Of a stretch of DNA of 64,000 nt, positions 1 to 40,634 are shown piece by piece. Position numbers and translations under genes: made by a program. The notes below the pieces were generated by a model. That model saw only the letters and a list, made by a program, of their open reading frames with translations, was not told where the DNA came from and searched no databases. This stretch comes from Heterocephalus glaber (lineage: Eukaryota; Chordata; Mammalia; Rodentia; Bathyergidae): positions 5,062,758-5,126,757 of the forward strand of contig NW_004624854.1 of the NCBI RefSeq assembly GCF_000247695.1, given 5' to 3'. Numbering within the stretch: the first letter of the stretch is position 1; each line of letters opens with the position of its first letter.

Positions 1-1167
1 GTGATCTTGTTCAAACCCTGCTTTGTACCCCTGCATTTTAGTTTGCTGCTGTGCAGACAGCTTCCTGTAACTGAGAAGAAAGTACATTAACCAAGACAAG
101 TAAGAGACTATACGATCCAAATCCAGAATCCAAACTAAACTAAACGAATTAGAATGTGGAATTTGGAAATTAGAAGCCCTTTATTTCATTTCCATTGTAT
201 TAAGAATGCACAAAGTAGGCTTCTACTGACAGACATTCTCGGAGTTGCATGGTAGCATGGCTTACAACTAGGAAGCCAGAGGATGAAGACATATTGACAG
301 GCATTTTTAGAAATTCCTGTTTAGATATTGAGTTACAGCAATATTACCAACATTAGGAAAAGAGGGTGACCTGAAGGAGAGGGAAGTCTCTAAACATCTG
401 CTTTGGGCCAGACTTGTAAGTACCATTTTGAAAGAGATCAAGGCTGTAAAGAGCCCCCACAAGGAGGGCTTTGATGAGGATGGGAGAAGGACACACAGGC
501 TGAGGAGCTTCTTGAACATGAGAGGCCCCAGGGGAAATGCTGGAGGTGGCAAAGGCGGTAGGTGATCCTATGTGGGGAATTTGGTTTCAGGAATCAGTTG
601 CAGCAAGCTTAGTTCTGCCCGTGAGATCTACACCAGTGATCTAAAACAGAACGGAGGCTGCTGCAGTGAAAACCAAACTATTCCCACACCCAGCAGGGCG
701 AGGTCACTTATCATGCCGTGAGTCTGGTCCTGCCTGGGCTCTCCCACGTGCTGAAGGCATGGCACTGACTCAGTCGTGGCCTGTGGTCCCTCATCCTCCA
801 GGGTCCAGCTGGGCTTGTCGTGGGGGCCAGGCAGGGCTCTGAGAGCACCTACGACCAAGCTCCAAAGGATACCATGTCGCAACTGCTGCACAGTGCTGGT
901 CAGATCCAGCCTGGCCCCAGTGGCCAGGGAAACAGACCCCATCTCTTGCTGGAAGGAACTAGAGTCACACTGCAGAGAGATGTAGATAGCACAGAAGGCA
1001 ATGATGTGGCTTGTTGAAAATAATTTACTAGAAGATCCTTCTAATTTGTTATGATGAGGACTATGTAAGTGATAGTATCTTTTGCTGGCTTGTAAGCTTG
1101 TGGTCTTTATATTTCTAGTCATTGTAAATATTTCTGTTATGAGTTCCTTTAAATGCTTTTCGCAACA

Positions 1168-1321
1168 CCAGGCGTGGTAGCGCTTGCCTTTCACAAGTTC
1201 CAGCCCAGCCTGGGCAACTTAGCAACAACTTAGCAAAATTGTCTCACAGCAAAAAGTACAAAGAGGATGGAGCGGTAGCTCAGGGGCATGACCCTGGGTT
1301 CAATTTCCAGTAGTGAAAAAA
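1168..1321 (+). mobile_element. Degenerate B1-dID dimeric SINE
   Basis: A B1-like left part (GCGTGGTAGCGCTTGCC, then CCAGCCTGGGCAAC) is followed by a diverged ID-like half (GGTAGCTCAGGGG, GGGTTCAATTTCC) and an A-run. The order and the A-rich linker match other B1-dID dimers in this window. It is old and diverged. Confidence 0.7.
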
Positions 1322-3070
1322 ATGCTTCGTGTAGGACAAGGCAGTCAAATAAACGAGGTGACCAGGGAACACAAGAAGGGATGAATAAAGAACAGGAGTA
1401 ATATTGCCCTTTTTCTCCTCCAAGCACAAGGAAATTTCCTCCAAGTGACCGGGCTTGAGTTGTTTCTAGCGTCTTTGCACATAGCACCACGCGTCTGCCT
1501 CACTCGTGGAGGATGTGGTTTCCAGACTCCTGATTGTCTTCCCTCTCTGTCTGCACAGCTCGGAGATGAAGATTCTCATCTTACCCGGTGTTTCTGATTG
1601 GCTGCCAGTGACAAAGAGGAGGTTGTTTGTTGCTCTTTTCTATTTAAACCCAATGCAAGTCTTTGCATTTATTGTTTGAAATCATAGCCCGGCAGCTTTC
1701 TAGCTTGCTAAGATAATGTCGGGTTTCCATTTTGTCCTCTGGGAAGGAGTTCTGTCCGTGGGGGTGGGGCATCTCAGTGACACAGGTGACGAACGCACAC
1801 TTCTCACTCAGGACTCTGTGGGGCAGGTGCATCTGTGCCAGGTGGTGGGATCAAGGGGTCCACACACCTCTCCTTCAGGCCCCAGGCTAGAGAAGCAGCA
1901 GCTACCAGGGGGCAGGCTGTCTGCTGGCCCAGGCAGGGAGCCCAGGACCACCAGTCAGTCCCCACAGACCACGAGCAGTTCCAGGTCAGACGGTAGGACC
2001 TGGAAACTGCTGCTCTTCCCTTGGCCAGAGCAAGTCATGCAGAGTGCAGAGGGGAATGCTACCCGTGGTGTGCCCACGATGCTGCAGGAGGGAAAGAAAA
2101 GATTGGAAAAGAATACAGTTCACCAGGCATGGAGTCAGCTACTTTTTCCCTAGTTATGTATCTAATGCAAATGTGATATTGTTGATAAAAAGATATAGCT
2201 TCCCAAGCTGACGTCTATCATGGGTTTGGATCTTGCGGTTTATGGATCTCTAGCTTTTTATTTATTTTGTTTGTTTTTTGTTAACGCAGTCAATATATTA
2301 AGTAGTCACACTTATAGTTTGCCTGCCAAGAATTTAGAATCATAGAGGGATAAACTTGGATGCTTCAGCAATCTGAATAAGAAGGGAGCATCAACATTAA
2401 AAGCATTAGGAGAGAGCAGGACATAGGGAAGCTTAGTTGGGTCATTGGACAATGACACACAAGGCTGGAAAGAAAGGTGGGAACATTTGCAGAGGCTCCA
2501 GACCAGAAGTCAGCTCACTACTGGCTTCACTCGAGTGCATGTGTGATGAGAAAACAGAGATGGAGAGAGTGAAAAGCTCTAATTATGCACACACGCCACA
2601 TCACATCCCCGGGAACTTGTGCAGATCCTTCTCCATCCAGAGTTGCCTTATTGTTCAAGGCTGGACTCAAATCCCATGCACTTGAAGGACCCAATTGGTT
2701 TCATGGGCCTTGGCCATGCCTACCTGTGAAGGTGGCACGTAACCTGAGGTTTGACGCTGAGACATGGAAGAGGAGTTGGCCAGCAAAGAAGATGGGAAGA
2801 GGAATGCTGGCTCAAGGGGCTTTCCAGAGAGAGAACTGCGGTAAGAAGGCCCTGAGCTTGGGGAAAAGAGTTTGGCATAGTTGACGAACAAAATGCTGAA
2901 GTAAGCAAAGGAGAGTGGCACAAGATGGGGCTAGAGAAAGTGATAGGGAAACCAGGGCTTTATAGGCTGTATTAAGAAATTTGAAATTTATAAGCACAAG
3001 AAAAACCAGCATAAGATTTTTCAGGTTGGCCAGCGACGTGACCTGCTTTGTAATTAAAAAAAAATCACTT

Positions 3071-3150
3071 GGGGCCAGGGATGTAGTTCAGTGGTAGAGC
3101 GCTTGCCTAGCATGTGCAAGGGCCTGAGTTCCACCCCTAGCACTGAAAAA
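3071..3150 (+). mobile_element. ID-like tRNA-derived SINE
   Basis: The A box (GATGTAGTTCAGTGGTAGAG) and B box (GAGTTCCACCCC) of a tRNA-derived ID-type SINE are visible, followed by a short A-run. The subtype differs from the younger copies in the window, which read GATTTAGCTCAGTGGTTCC. Confidence 0.8.
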
Positions 3151-3436
3151 GCTATTCACTCAAACTGAGTGTGAAGAATGAATGGAATGGGGCCTGAGAG
3201 CTGAGAGGAGGCCGCCGTCTGGGCTCCCACTGCACTGTCCAGGTGGGAGTAAAGCGGGCGGCAGAGCACAGGGAAAGGAGTAACTGAGACTGGGCACTGA
3301 TTAGGAGACGGAATCAGTGGGCTTGAGGATCAGGTACAGCCGAGGGGCAAGGGTGTGTCAAGGATGACTTCCGGCCTCTTGGCATGTACCATTAACAGGA
3401 AATGAGCAGGCCTAAAGAGGAGGGTGGCTTTGGTAT

Positions 3437-3529
3437 TTTTTGTTGGTTTTTTTCTTGGTGCCGGGGATCAAACTCGGGTCCTTGTGCTTCTGAGGCAGGC
3501 GGTGGAACCACTGAGCTAAATCCCCAGCC
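3437..3529 (-). mobile_element. Young ID-like SINE with 12-bp target-site duplication
   Basis: Antisense ID-type SINE: T-run, GGTGCCGGGGATCAAACTC (inverted B box) and CTGAGCTAAATCCCC (inverted A box). It is flanked by perfect direct repeats TGGCTTTGGTAT at 3425-3436 and 3530-3541, the signature of L1-mediated insertion. Confidence 0.92.
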
Positions 3530-3541
3530 TGGCTTTGGTAT

Positions 3542-4190
3542 CTTTAATTTTTAAATTTTTATAAGTCTGTCTTTGCAGTACATAATGATTACACTCATTG
3601 TGGAGAGTCGCTAAATATAACATCTTAATTCTTTTTACTTCCCCTTCCCCTCCTCTCGCCCTTCTCCACCTCTAGATCCCCCTCCTCATTTGCAAAAGAT
3701 CTATCTCCGTTTCCTAGTGTCTATTTTTACTTTGCTCTTTGAATTACTTATACTTTGGATTTCTCATATAAGAGAAACCATGTGATATTTAAACCCACGT
3801 GTCTGATTTATTTCATTTCACATTATGGTCTCAAAGTGCATCCATTTTTCTATAAATGACTGGTTTACCCTTCTTTATGGCAGAATAGTATTCCATTGTG
3901 TATAAATACCACATTTTCTTTATCTATTAGTCTGTTGCACATATAGGCTGCTTCCAAGGTTTAGTATGAGTTGTACTGCTATAAACATGGGTATACGTGT
4001 ATCACTGTAATATGGTGTCTTTAACTCTTTTGGAAAGATACCTAGGGAATAGCTGGGTGGGATGGAATTTCTACTGTTACTTTTCTGAGAAATCTCCATA
4101 GTGATTTCCACAGTAGTTGCAGAAGTTCACATTCCCACCAAAAACGAAGAAGGGCCTCCTCCACCTGCAGCCTCGCCAGCATTCTCTATT
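3542..4190 (-). mobile_element. L1 3' fragment, antisense
   Basis: Characteristic antisense L1 3' sequence: CATCCATTTTTCTATAAATG, a site reading AGTATTCCATTGTGTATAAA, ATAAACATGGGTATACGTG, and the CCTCGCCAGCATTCTC end. Reading frames are broken. A related short piece recurs at about 5380-5495. Confidence 0.85.
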
Positions 4191-4594
4191 TGAGCTCCGG
4201 ATGAGGACCATGCTCTCTGGGGTAAGATGGAATCTGGCGCTATTGCACCTGCACGTCCCCAGGGCTGGTACCCAGCATCTCTAGGCGGCTGAGGTCACTG
4301 GGTATCCTAGTAGGGTCGCAGAGCCAATCAGGTTCGTATTCAGGAGCCCTCCATCTAGAAGGACCCAGAAGCTGGGAGAAAAGGGTGGGAGCTGCCAGCC
4401 CTGGGTCAGGCTGGGACAGAGACAGCAGTCCGGGCGACAGGAGCAAGGAAGACGTGTTGCTATGGAGAGCAAGGAAGAAGGCGTCGCCAGACTGCAGCGT
4501 GCATTATGCCAAGGCTTCAGGGGATCAGGTAAGGCCAGGACCAAAATGTGTGCAGCGCCTGGGTTTAACAAGAGGAAAGTCAGCTGCTAGACTG

Positions 4595-4603
4595 TTCCCA
4601 GAA
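4595..4603. promoter_or_regulatory. GAS-type STAT-binding palindrome upstream of STAT1
   Basis: TTCCCAGAA fits the GAS consensus TTCNNNGAA exactly, about 170-260 bp upstream of the probable STAT1 start. Such sites bind activated STAT dimers, so autoregulation is plausible. A match of this length occurs by chance about once per 4 kb, so only its position supports it. Confidence 0.45.
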
Positions 4604-4765
4604 CGACACCATCCCGAACCCTGTCCTCTGCCCGGAAGATCGGCGCCGCGGCTATCCCGCAGCGGCTCCCCTGCCGTCCCGGAGCACGCGGACGCTGGAG
4701 TCCCGCCCCCGGCTGGGGCGTGCGGAGGGAGGCGCGCCGCGCACGGAACAGCCGCACCCGATTGG

Positions 4766-5137
4766 CCGAGCACAGAGCCGGCGATTGGCCGAGGCGGCGA
4801 GGGCGGAAGGGGGCGTGGCGGCGGCGGGACCTTTTCCCGCTGGTTGCTTTCGGTTCCCAGCCTCCGGTCCGCGACCAGCGCAGTCGGTGTCGACCCCGCC
4901 TTGACCACCGCTGCCCCAGCTTCGGCTCCGCGATCCCTGGTGAAACAGCTTCACCCGCGGGCCCCACTGTCCCCGAGCCTCCCGCCCTGTGTCCGCCCTG
5001 CTCCTTCGCGGCGACCCCTCCTCCTGCGGAAAGTCCGAGCGGCGTCGCGGACCGAGTGGACTCCGGCCGGGCCCGACCCGACCGCGGCGGCGCTGAGCCC
5101 TGCCCGAGGCACAGCCCCTCTGAGCGCCCGCCGCCAG
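4766..5137 (+). other. STAT1: STAT1 exon 1, 5'UTR (5' end approximate)
   Basis: The 3' boundary is a strong donor, CCAG|GTCAGT, at 5137/5138. The 5' end is estimated from resemblance to the start of the human STAT1 mRNA as I recall it, and may lie further downstream (4830-4860). The exon contains no ATG, so if it splices directly to 8300 the first start codon in the mRNA is the STAT1 ATG. A second noncoding exon exists in human; I could not find its equivalent in the following intron. Confidence 0.7.
4848..4857 (-). promoter_or_regulatory. STAT1: ISRE/EICE-like site in STAT1 exon 1
   Basis: TTTCGGTTCC is the reverse complement of GGAACCGAAA, fitting GGAANNGAAA (ETS-IRF composite) and differing by one base from the ISRE core GAAANNGAAA. 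It sits just after the CTTTTC run, where I recall human STAT1 carrying an ISRE-like TTTCGCTTTCC. STAT1 is itself interferon-induced, so a functional site here is plausible. Confidence 0.5.
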
Positions 5138-5379
5138 GTCAGTGCCCGGCCCTGGGAACGACCGGACCTTCAGTCTTCTTGGTGCCGTTGTTTGATACTA
5201 ACGTTAATGTTAGTGACCGGTGTGTGTTCGCAGTGTGTGATTGCGCGCACCGCGGGAGTCGGTGCGTGTACGGATCGCACCTCATTGCTTCCTCAGCCCT
5301 CACCCGTTCCTCCATGTCTTGGTCCTGTTCCCGTTTGTCAAGGCTTGAGCTCCCTGTTATCTCGTTTTGCTCTTTAGTT

Positions 5380-5495
5380 TATTTATACTGGGGGTTTGTC
5401 ATATAAGAGAAACCATGCAGTATTTAAGCCTGCATGTCTGTTGTACTTGGCTTCGTTTTATGGTCTCAAGGTGCACCCGTTATTATGTCAGTGTT
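5380..5495 (-). mobile_element. Short L1-like fragment
   Basis: ATATAAGAGAAACCATG and the following TATGGTCTCAA(A/G)GTGCA recur from the antisense L1 fragment at about 3765-3840, indicating a second small antisense L1 3' remnant just inside intron 1. Confidence 0.65.
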
Positions 5496-7833
5496 TGAGG
5501 GCGAGGAACGTGCTGAGCTCCAGGAACGTAAAAGCAGGATTTAGTTCCAAATAATGTAATTGCTCTTGTAAAGATAAATTCTGAGCTGTACCAAAGAGTT
5601 CTCGGGCAGATATATAGAAGTGCGGTTGTTTGTGCCTCGGATGTTGTTTCTGTAGGTTAGAGAAGGAGTTTTTGTTGGTATAGAAATAAGACAGCCTCCA
5701 GCACAATCACAGTGTGCACCATTGGTACACAGTGTGTACCAGTGTGTTCCACAATCAGTGTGTACCATTGGTTAATGAGGACGCTGCCCTGGAACTTGTG
5801 TGATTATTTGAAACGTACAGGATTTCAGTTGAACAAACTTAGTGAGCACCTACTGTATGCAGAAGTGTCCAAGGCTCAGAAGGTGGTAAAAAGGAAAGTG
5901 AGCCCTGGGGTGCCGGAGCTTACACTCTCTGTGGGACAGGAGATGTCATAGCGCTTTATGAGGAAGATTGATGCAGGGACAGGGCATGATGAGGACAGGT
6001 CAAGGTCGTCTCTGGGAAGTCTCAGACCCAGGGCGTTTATACCTCGCTTTGATTGCTGGTAAGATTGAGAGAGGAGAGGCTGTTTTCAAAAGGGTGAGTG
6101 ACAGTTGGGAAAAGCACAAAAAATTCAGTAATGCAGAGGACCGTAATATTGATTATGCCCAAGGCAGGCTGTGAAGTTAACCCCACAGTTGGCTTCTTTA
6201 TAGAAGTGAGCCTGGCTGAAGCCTACATGCCAAGGTCAGAGTAACTTGCACCCAAATTCCTTTCCCACAACTAAACCTTCTAACTAGAAGGACAATGTTC
6301 CAATTACAAGCATATGTTTTGTCTATTCTGTTCCTGCTTTGAGAATGCTTTGTCTTGTGCTTTATGAGCCTTGTTTACATTAAATTCCATAGAAACCACA
6401 CATAGTCCTGCCCTTGCATGTGGCTCACCTTTACCCCAATTGATTGTCAATAAAGTCAGTGCCTGGGACTGGCCAGCACCTTTGTCGGTTGCACTGGCAT
6501 TGGTCGTCCTGGTGCCCCGCTTTCTCTCCTAGTTCTGTCTCTTAGTGTATTTTTTTCCTCAGGCCTGCATCGTGTACTGGGCTGGTGGATACTGGAACCT
6601 GACTACAGGGGTCTCTGGCACAGTAAAAAAATACATGAATAGTTTGGTGTCTGGTTGCTTTGTTGCTGGATGAAGACGTGGTGGGATGGAAATCAGCCTC
6701 AGAATGGACAGACTTGCATTTTTGCGCAGGAATATGGTCCAGCCCTGGTGCTCAGAGGCCAAGTTGGAGAGAGAGTGTTGGAGGCAGGAGAGGAAGGAGT
6801 CCACCCTGCATTTGGGGGTGATGTGGGGTGGCCGTGCCACTCCCTGGGTTGGTACCCAGTTTCCTGAGAAGGTGGGATTGATTCTGGATATGTTAACATG
6901 AATTTATTGATTCACCTGCTGTGTGCCAGGTACCCTGTTTGCATTAGCTCGTGCAGTCCTAACCAGCTTGAGAAGGGAGCTTCTGAGACTGCTTGGCTCA
7001 GAGGGATGCATTGTAGCCTCCCACTGCCTGATGGTCCAGTGTATGTGCCCGAGACTCCTGCCTGGCAGGAGGGAGACAGCTGCAGATCTGGAGCCTTCTG
7101 CTCAGATAAAGTAAATTTGAAGTGCAAAACGAGCTTGCTGCAGCAGAGGTGCCAGGGTGTGGCCTTGGGGCATCTTTACTGGGATGATGGTGACTAGCTT
7201 TGTGGTGTACAGGACTCCTCGCTCTTTGGACAGGCGCTGGTGGAGTAGGTGTGACTTCGTGCCTGCACATGTGTGTGCTCACGCTAGGCGTCCTGAAGAT
7301 CCAGACCCCGTTGTCCGAGGTCTGGTGGGGCAAGATCTTTTGGGACAGTTCTGAGTGTTGCCAACCGGGCACTGCACCCCTGCTCGGATCTGGATCTGGA
7401 TCCTATCATGTGATGGTCATGAGGCTCTGTGTTCCGAATGGATTTTTGGACTTTCTTAAATCAGGGTTTTGTATCTTTTAATCTTGAGAACCACCACATA
7501 AAAACTGGCTTAATAGTTATCCAAAGAGGTATTACCTTCAAATTGTATTTAACATTGTTGTATCAGTCTTTAAAAAATCATTACTGAAATTTAGGAGTTC
7601 TTTGTGGCAGATTTGTTGCTTGTAGTAGGCATAAAAATGTATATCTCTTAAAATGTGTATAACAAAAATATTAACTTCACAATGTAAATCATAAAATATG
7701 AAATACCAGCTAAAAGTATTTGGGGTTAAATTACAACCATACTGTAATTTGTAGGAGAGCAGTTTTTAGAGAGTTCTTGTGACTTGTCTTAAATTTAATA
7801 ATACTTTCCATTTATTTATTTGACAAAAGTACA

Positions 7834-7885
7834 ATGTTATTTTAAAGTCATATTTATTGATGTTATTTTAAAGTCATATTTATTG
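7834..7885. repeat. Exact 26-bp tandem duplication
   Basis: The 26-bp unit beginning ATGTTATTTTAAAG occurs twice, head to tail and identical (7834-7859 and 7860-7885), in STAT1 intron 1. Exact identity suggests a recent duplication. Confidence 0.9.
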
Positions 7886-8255
7886 GACAAAACTACTTTG
7901 TGCCTGACATTCTGGAGCAACCCCAATAAATAGAAATCCCCTAAATACTTCTCTTCATCAGCCTAAAACAGACAATAATCAGAATTTTAAAATATATGTG
8001 TGGTACATCAGAAGGTGGTTTGTGCTGTGAAGAAAAACATTCCAGGGGAGGGGATCGTGTTATCCAGGGTAAGAGGTGATCGCAGTTGCAAAAGGTGGCA
8101 GAGGAGCGTCCCTGATCCATGGACATTTGACTTGAAAATGTATTTCCTGGTGAAGAAAAAAAATGTTGACCAAAAAGCGGGTTTTGGATATAGGTACCAT
8201 TTAAATAACATTTCAGAGACCAGTGATGGCCTGGGTTACACTAGAGAGTAAGTAG

Positions 8256-38352
<30,097 letters not shown>

Positions 38353-38931
38353 AGCGTGAATTTTTCTGGTCTCTGGCGACATTTTTCCTTCCCATCTGCA
38401 GTTCCCTCATGCTACTCTGTTCCTTCATGGCCTGTGTTTCTAGGGAAATGAAAGAAAAGACAACAGACTGCAACCTGTGGTCACAAGTGAATATTCCTGT
38501 AAGTCAGAACCATGCTACCCTGGAGGGCTTCATGCGTCTGTTGATGGTGATGCTGAAAGACACTCTCCACAGAGTGGATTTGCAAATGAAAAACATCCAG
38601 AGACCCCTGAAACCTCTGAGTAGATTGAGAGCCCTTTGGGAAAGGTGAGGAGTTCAGCAGCATCTGCAAAAGCTGTGCAGTCAGTGCCTGAGAGTCACAG
38701 GCGTTGGATGGATACACGGTTAGTTGCGGAGCTCCATGTAGGAATGGTGAATTTCTGCTCTTGACAATTCTATGCATTCTCTCTGCTTTAAGTATGGCTA
38801 GAAGTTTTGGATTGTTTTATTTGTGGAACAGTTCGGAGCCAAGTTGGGTACAGTTATACGGTGTAGTAACACTTTATCAAAGGTACCGATCTCGCATCTG
38901 AGTGGGGAAGGCAGAGGTTGTGCTCTTTATT

Positions 38932-39021
38932 ATTTGTGTTTTTTTTGGTACCGGGGATTGAACTCAGGTCCTTGCGCTTGCGCAGCAGGCGGCGAAACCA
39001 CTGAGCTAAATCCCCAGCCCC
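38932..39021 (-). mobile_element. ID-like SINE in STAT1 3'UTR (first of three)
   Basis: T-run, GGTACCGGGGATTGAACTC and CTGAGCTAAATCCCC mark an antisense ID-type SINE. Flanking direct repeats GTGCTCTTTA (38920-38929) and GTGCTCATTA (39022-39031) differ at one base. Confidence 0.9.
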
Positions 39022-39360
39022 GTGCTCATTATATTTTCCACACTGGCTGCTGCAAACTGAAGACAAGTTCTGTCTTGAGAAAATTTGCCTTCTTCTGTTA
39101 GATGTGGCTAGTGCTATTGGCTAATAACAGTAGAAGGAAGTTTGGGCATTTCTCACATTCATGAGTAGTGAATTCTGCTTAATCTTTAATATCCAACACT
39201 GAGTGTATTCCGCTTTTGTCTCCATCACCAGTGAGTAAAATTGTGACCTTCTGTCAAGAGAGCCAGCCTATCAGCAACATCTCCCTCGAGGAAAAACTTT
39301 TTTTTAATTGAAATTCTTTTATAGATTGTAGATAAAGCCAGAAATGTAACTCATGCTTCT

Positions 39361-39453
39361 TTTTTGGGGCGGGTGGGGGTACTGGGGATTGAACTCAGGA
39401 CCTTGAGCTTGCAAGGCAGGCGGCAGCACCACTGAGCTAAATTCCCGGCCCTT
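39361..39453 (-). mobile_element. ID-like SINE in STAT1 3'UTR (second of three)
   Basis: Antisense SINE (ACTGGGGATTGAACTCAGGA ... CTGAGCTAAATTCCC). Preceded by TAACTCATGCTTCT (39347-39360) and followed by TAACTCACATTTCT (39454-39467). Confidence 0.9.
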
Positions 39454-39467
39454 TAACTCACATTTCT

Positions 39468-39556
39468 TTTTTCTTTTTTTTGGTACTGGGGATCAAACTT
39501 GGGACTTTGCGCTTGCAAGGCAGGTGCCGGAACCACTGAGCTAAATCCCTGGCCCC
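39468..39556 (-). mobile_element. ID-like SINE in STAT1 3'UTR (third of three)
   Basis: Antisense SINE (GGTACTGGGGATCAAACTTG ... CTGAGCTAAATCCCT) only about 15 bp after the previous one. Flanked by perfect TAACTCACATTTC at 39454-39466 and 39557-39569. Confidence 0.93.
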
Positions 39557-40540
39557 TAACTCACATTTCGTAAGTGGCTTGTCTTTATTGTTAGTAGCTG
39601 GTAATCTCAGCCATACAGTTGAGAATGGAGTAGAGAAAGTAGTAACTGACAACTTGAATCCTTAACCAGAGATAATGTGAGAATCCAGTGTCTCAAAAAC
39701 TTGTGTCCTTTGTACCTGCACTGAGAACTCCATCTTGTTCGCCGATAAATGTGTTTTCTGACAAGTACCCTTGCAATGGCTCCGTGATCTGTCCTGAGCT
39801 TTCTCCAGGCCCTTTCTGAAGGGGCTTGTGGTTTTCCCTCCCTCAGCTCTGACACCCAGAGGTTCCGGGGCACGGGGAGGGGTTCTGCTAATGACTGCAC
39901 ACCTCATGTCTCCATCGTCACCCCACAACCTCTCTGTTGTAGAAATGCTTTGGTTTTCTTTGGTGGGGATACAGTTTTCTTGAAATCTGTTTTGAAAGTT
40001 GAGCTAACGTATACACGCTGCATTAAACACAACCTGCGCACAGTACAGTGCTACACACAAATTGAGGCCTCCTGTCCGTTCTTACCTAAGACAGCATGAA
40101 CCTGGCTGGGTTTTGGTTCACTCTTTAAGTGGAAATGATAAGACACAAGACAACATTTTAAGAAATAATTGTTTATTTGCTGAGATTTAACTATTTGCCA
40201 TATTTTTGTCCTGTAAGAATGATATGGCATGCTTTCATTTTACCAGATTCCTGGCTTCTAAAAAGTATTAAAATTCTAATGTTAGTCTCTCATGAGCATT
40301 TAGTATAAAGATTTTTAAAGTTGGCCTTGTGAATTGGTTTAATATTTACCTTATTTACATATCAGTCCTCATTTTCACATAAGATGAATAATACTATTTT
40401 CCTACTTGTCATTCTTATCTACCCTGCTTCTAATCAGAGCTGTGGCAGGTTGAGAAAGACCGATGGGAGAGAGGGGTTTATATTCATGTGTAATTGGCCA
40501 CTGTAAGAATCACTGACCAGACCCTGGCTGAAGGATGTAG

Positions 40541-40634
40541 TGGTTTTTTGGGGGGTTTTTGGTACTGGGGATCAAACACAGGTCCTTGCACTTGCACAGC
40601 AGGTGGCGAAACCACTGAGCTAAATCCCTGGCCC
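40541..40634 (-). mobile_element. ID-like SINE
   Basis: GGTACTGGGGATCAAACACA and CTGAGCTAAATCCCTGGCCC in antisense. A short direct repeat GGATGT lies at 40533-40538 and 40635-40640. Confidence 0.9.

Larger units (their letters stand above)
1..4765. other. Intergenic region upstream of STAT1
   Basis: I see no supportable gene here. The stretch holds a degenerate B1-dID SINE, a tRNA-like SINE, an antisense ID-like SINE and an antisense L1 3' fragment, each listed separately, plus the proximal STAT1 promoter at its right end. The remainder (about 1-1160, 1325-3065 and 3150-3430) shows no splice-flanked coding segment I recognise. In known mammalian synteny the next gene to the left would be STAT4 in the same orientation; none of its exons is visible. 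Confidence 0.7.
4640..5290 (+). promoter_or_regulatory. STAT1: CpG-rich STAT1 promoter
   Basis: A GC- and CpG-dense island surrounds noncoding exon 1, the only such island in the window. It contains two inverted CCAAT boxes (ATTGG at 4761-4765 and 4784-4788), an ETS-like GGCGGAAG at 4802-4809 and a GC-box-like GGGGGCGTGG at 4810-4819. No TATA box is visible in the expected place, so a dispersed CpG-island start is likely. The layout (ATTGG, GGCGGAAGGGGG, then a CTTTTC run) matches what I recall of the human STAT1 exon-1 region. Confidence 0.85.
38353..40172 (+). other. STAT1: STAT1 3'UTR
   Basis: Many short blocks match human STAT1 3'UTR as I recall it: TCTGGCGACATTTTTCCTTC, GTTTCTAGGGAAATGAAAGA, GTAACTGACAACTTGAAT, TTGAGGCCTCCT and the terminal AGACAACATTTTAAGAAATA. 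No canonical AATAAA lies at the inferred end; ATTAAA occurs about 145 nt upstream at 40022-40027. Three antisense SINEs are inserted, so the transcript would carry antisense SINE sequence. Confidence 0.85.

Noticed and set aside
184..193. TTTCATTTCC, an IRF-like match far upstream of STAT1
   Set aside because: A distal STAT1 IRF enhancer is known in human, but this short AT-rich match has no supporting neighbours and is expected by chance.
628..1194. 188-codon open frame on the - strand upstream of STAT1
   Set aside because: No splice context, no recognisable domain, and part of it runs into a degenerate SINE.
4385..5377. 330-codon open frame on the + strand across the STAT1 promoter
   Set aside because: It is a product of high GC content in the CpG island; frames are also open on the other strand, and the sequence is better explained as promoter plus noncoding exon 1.
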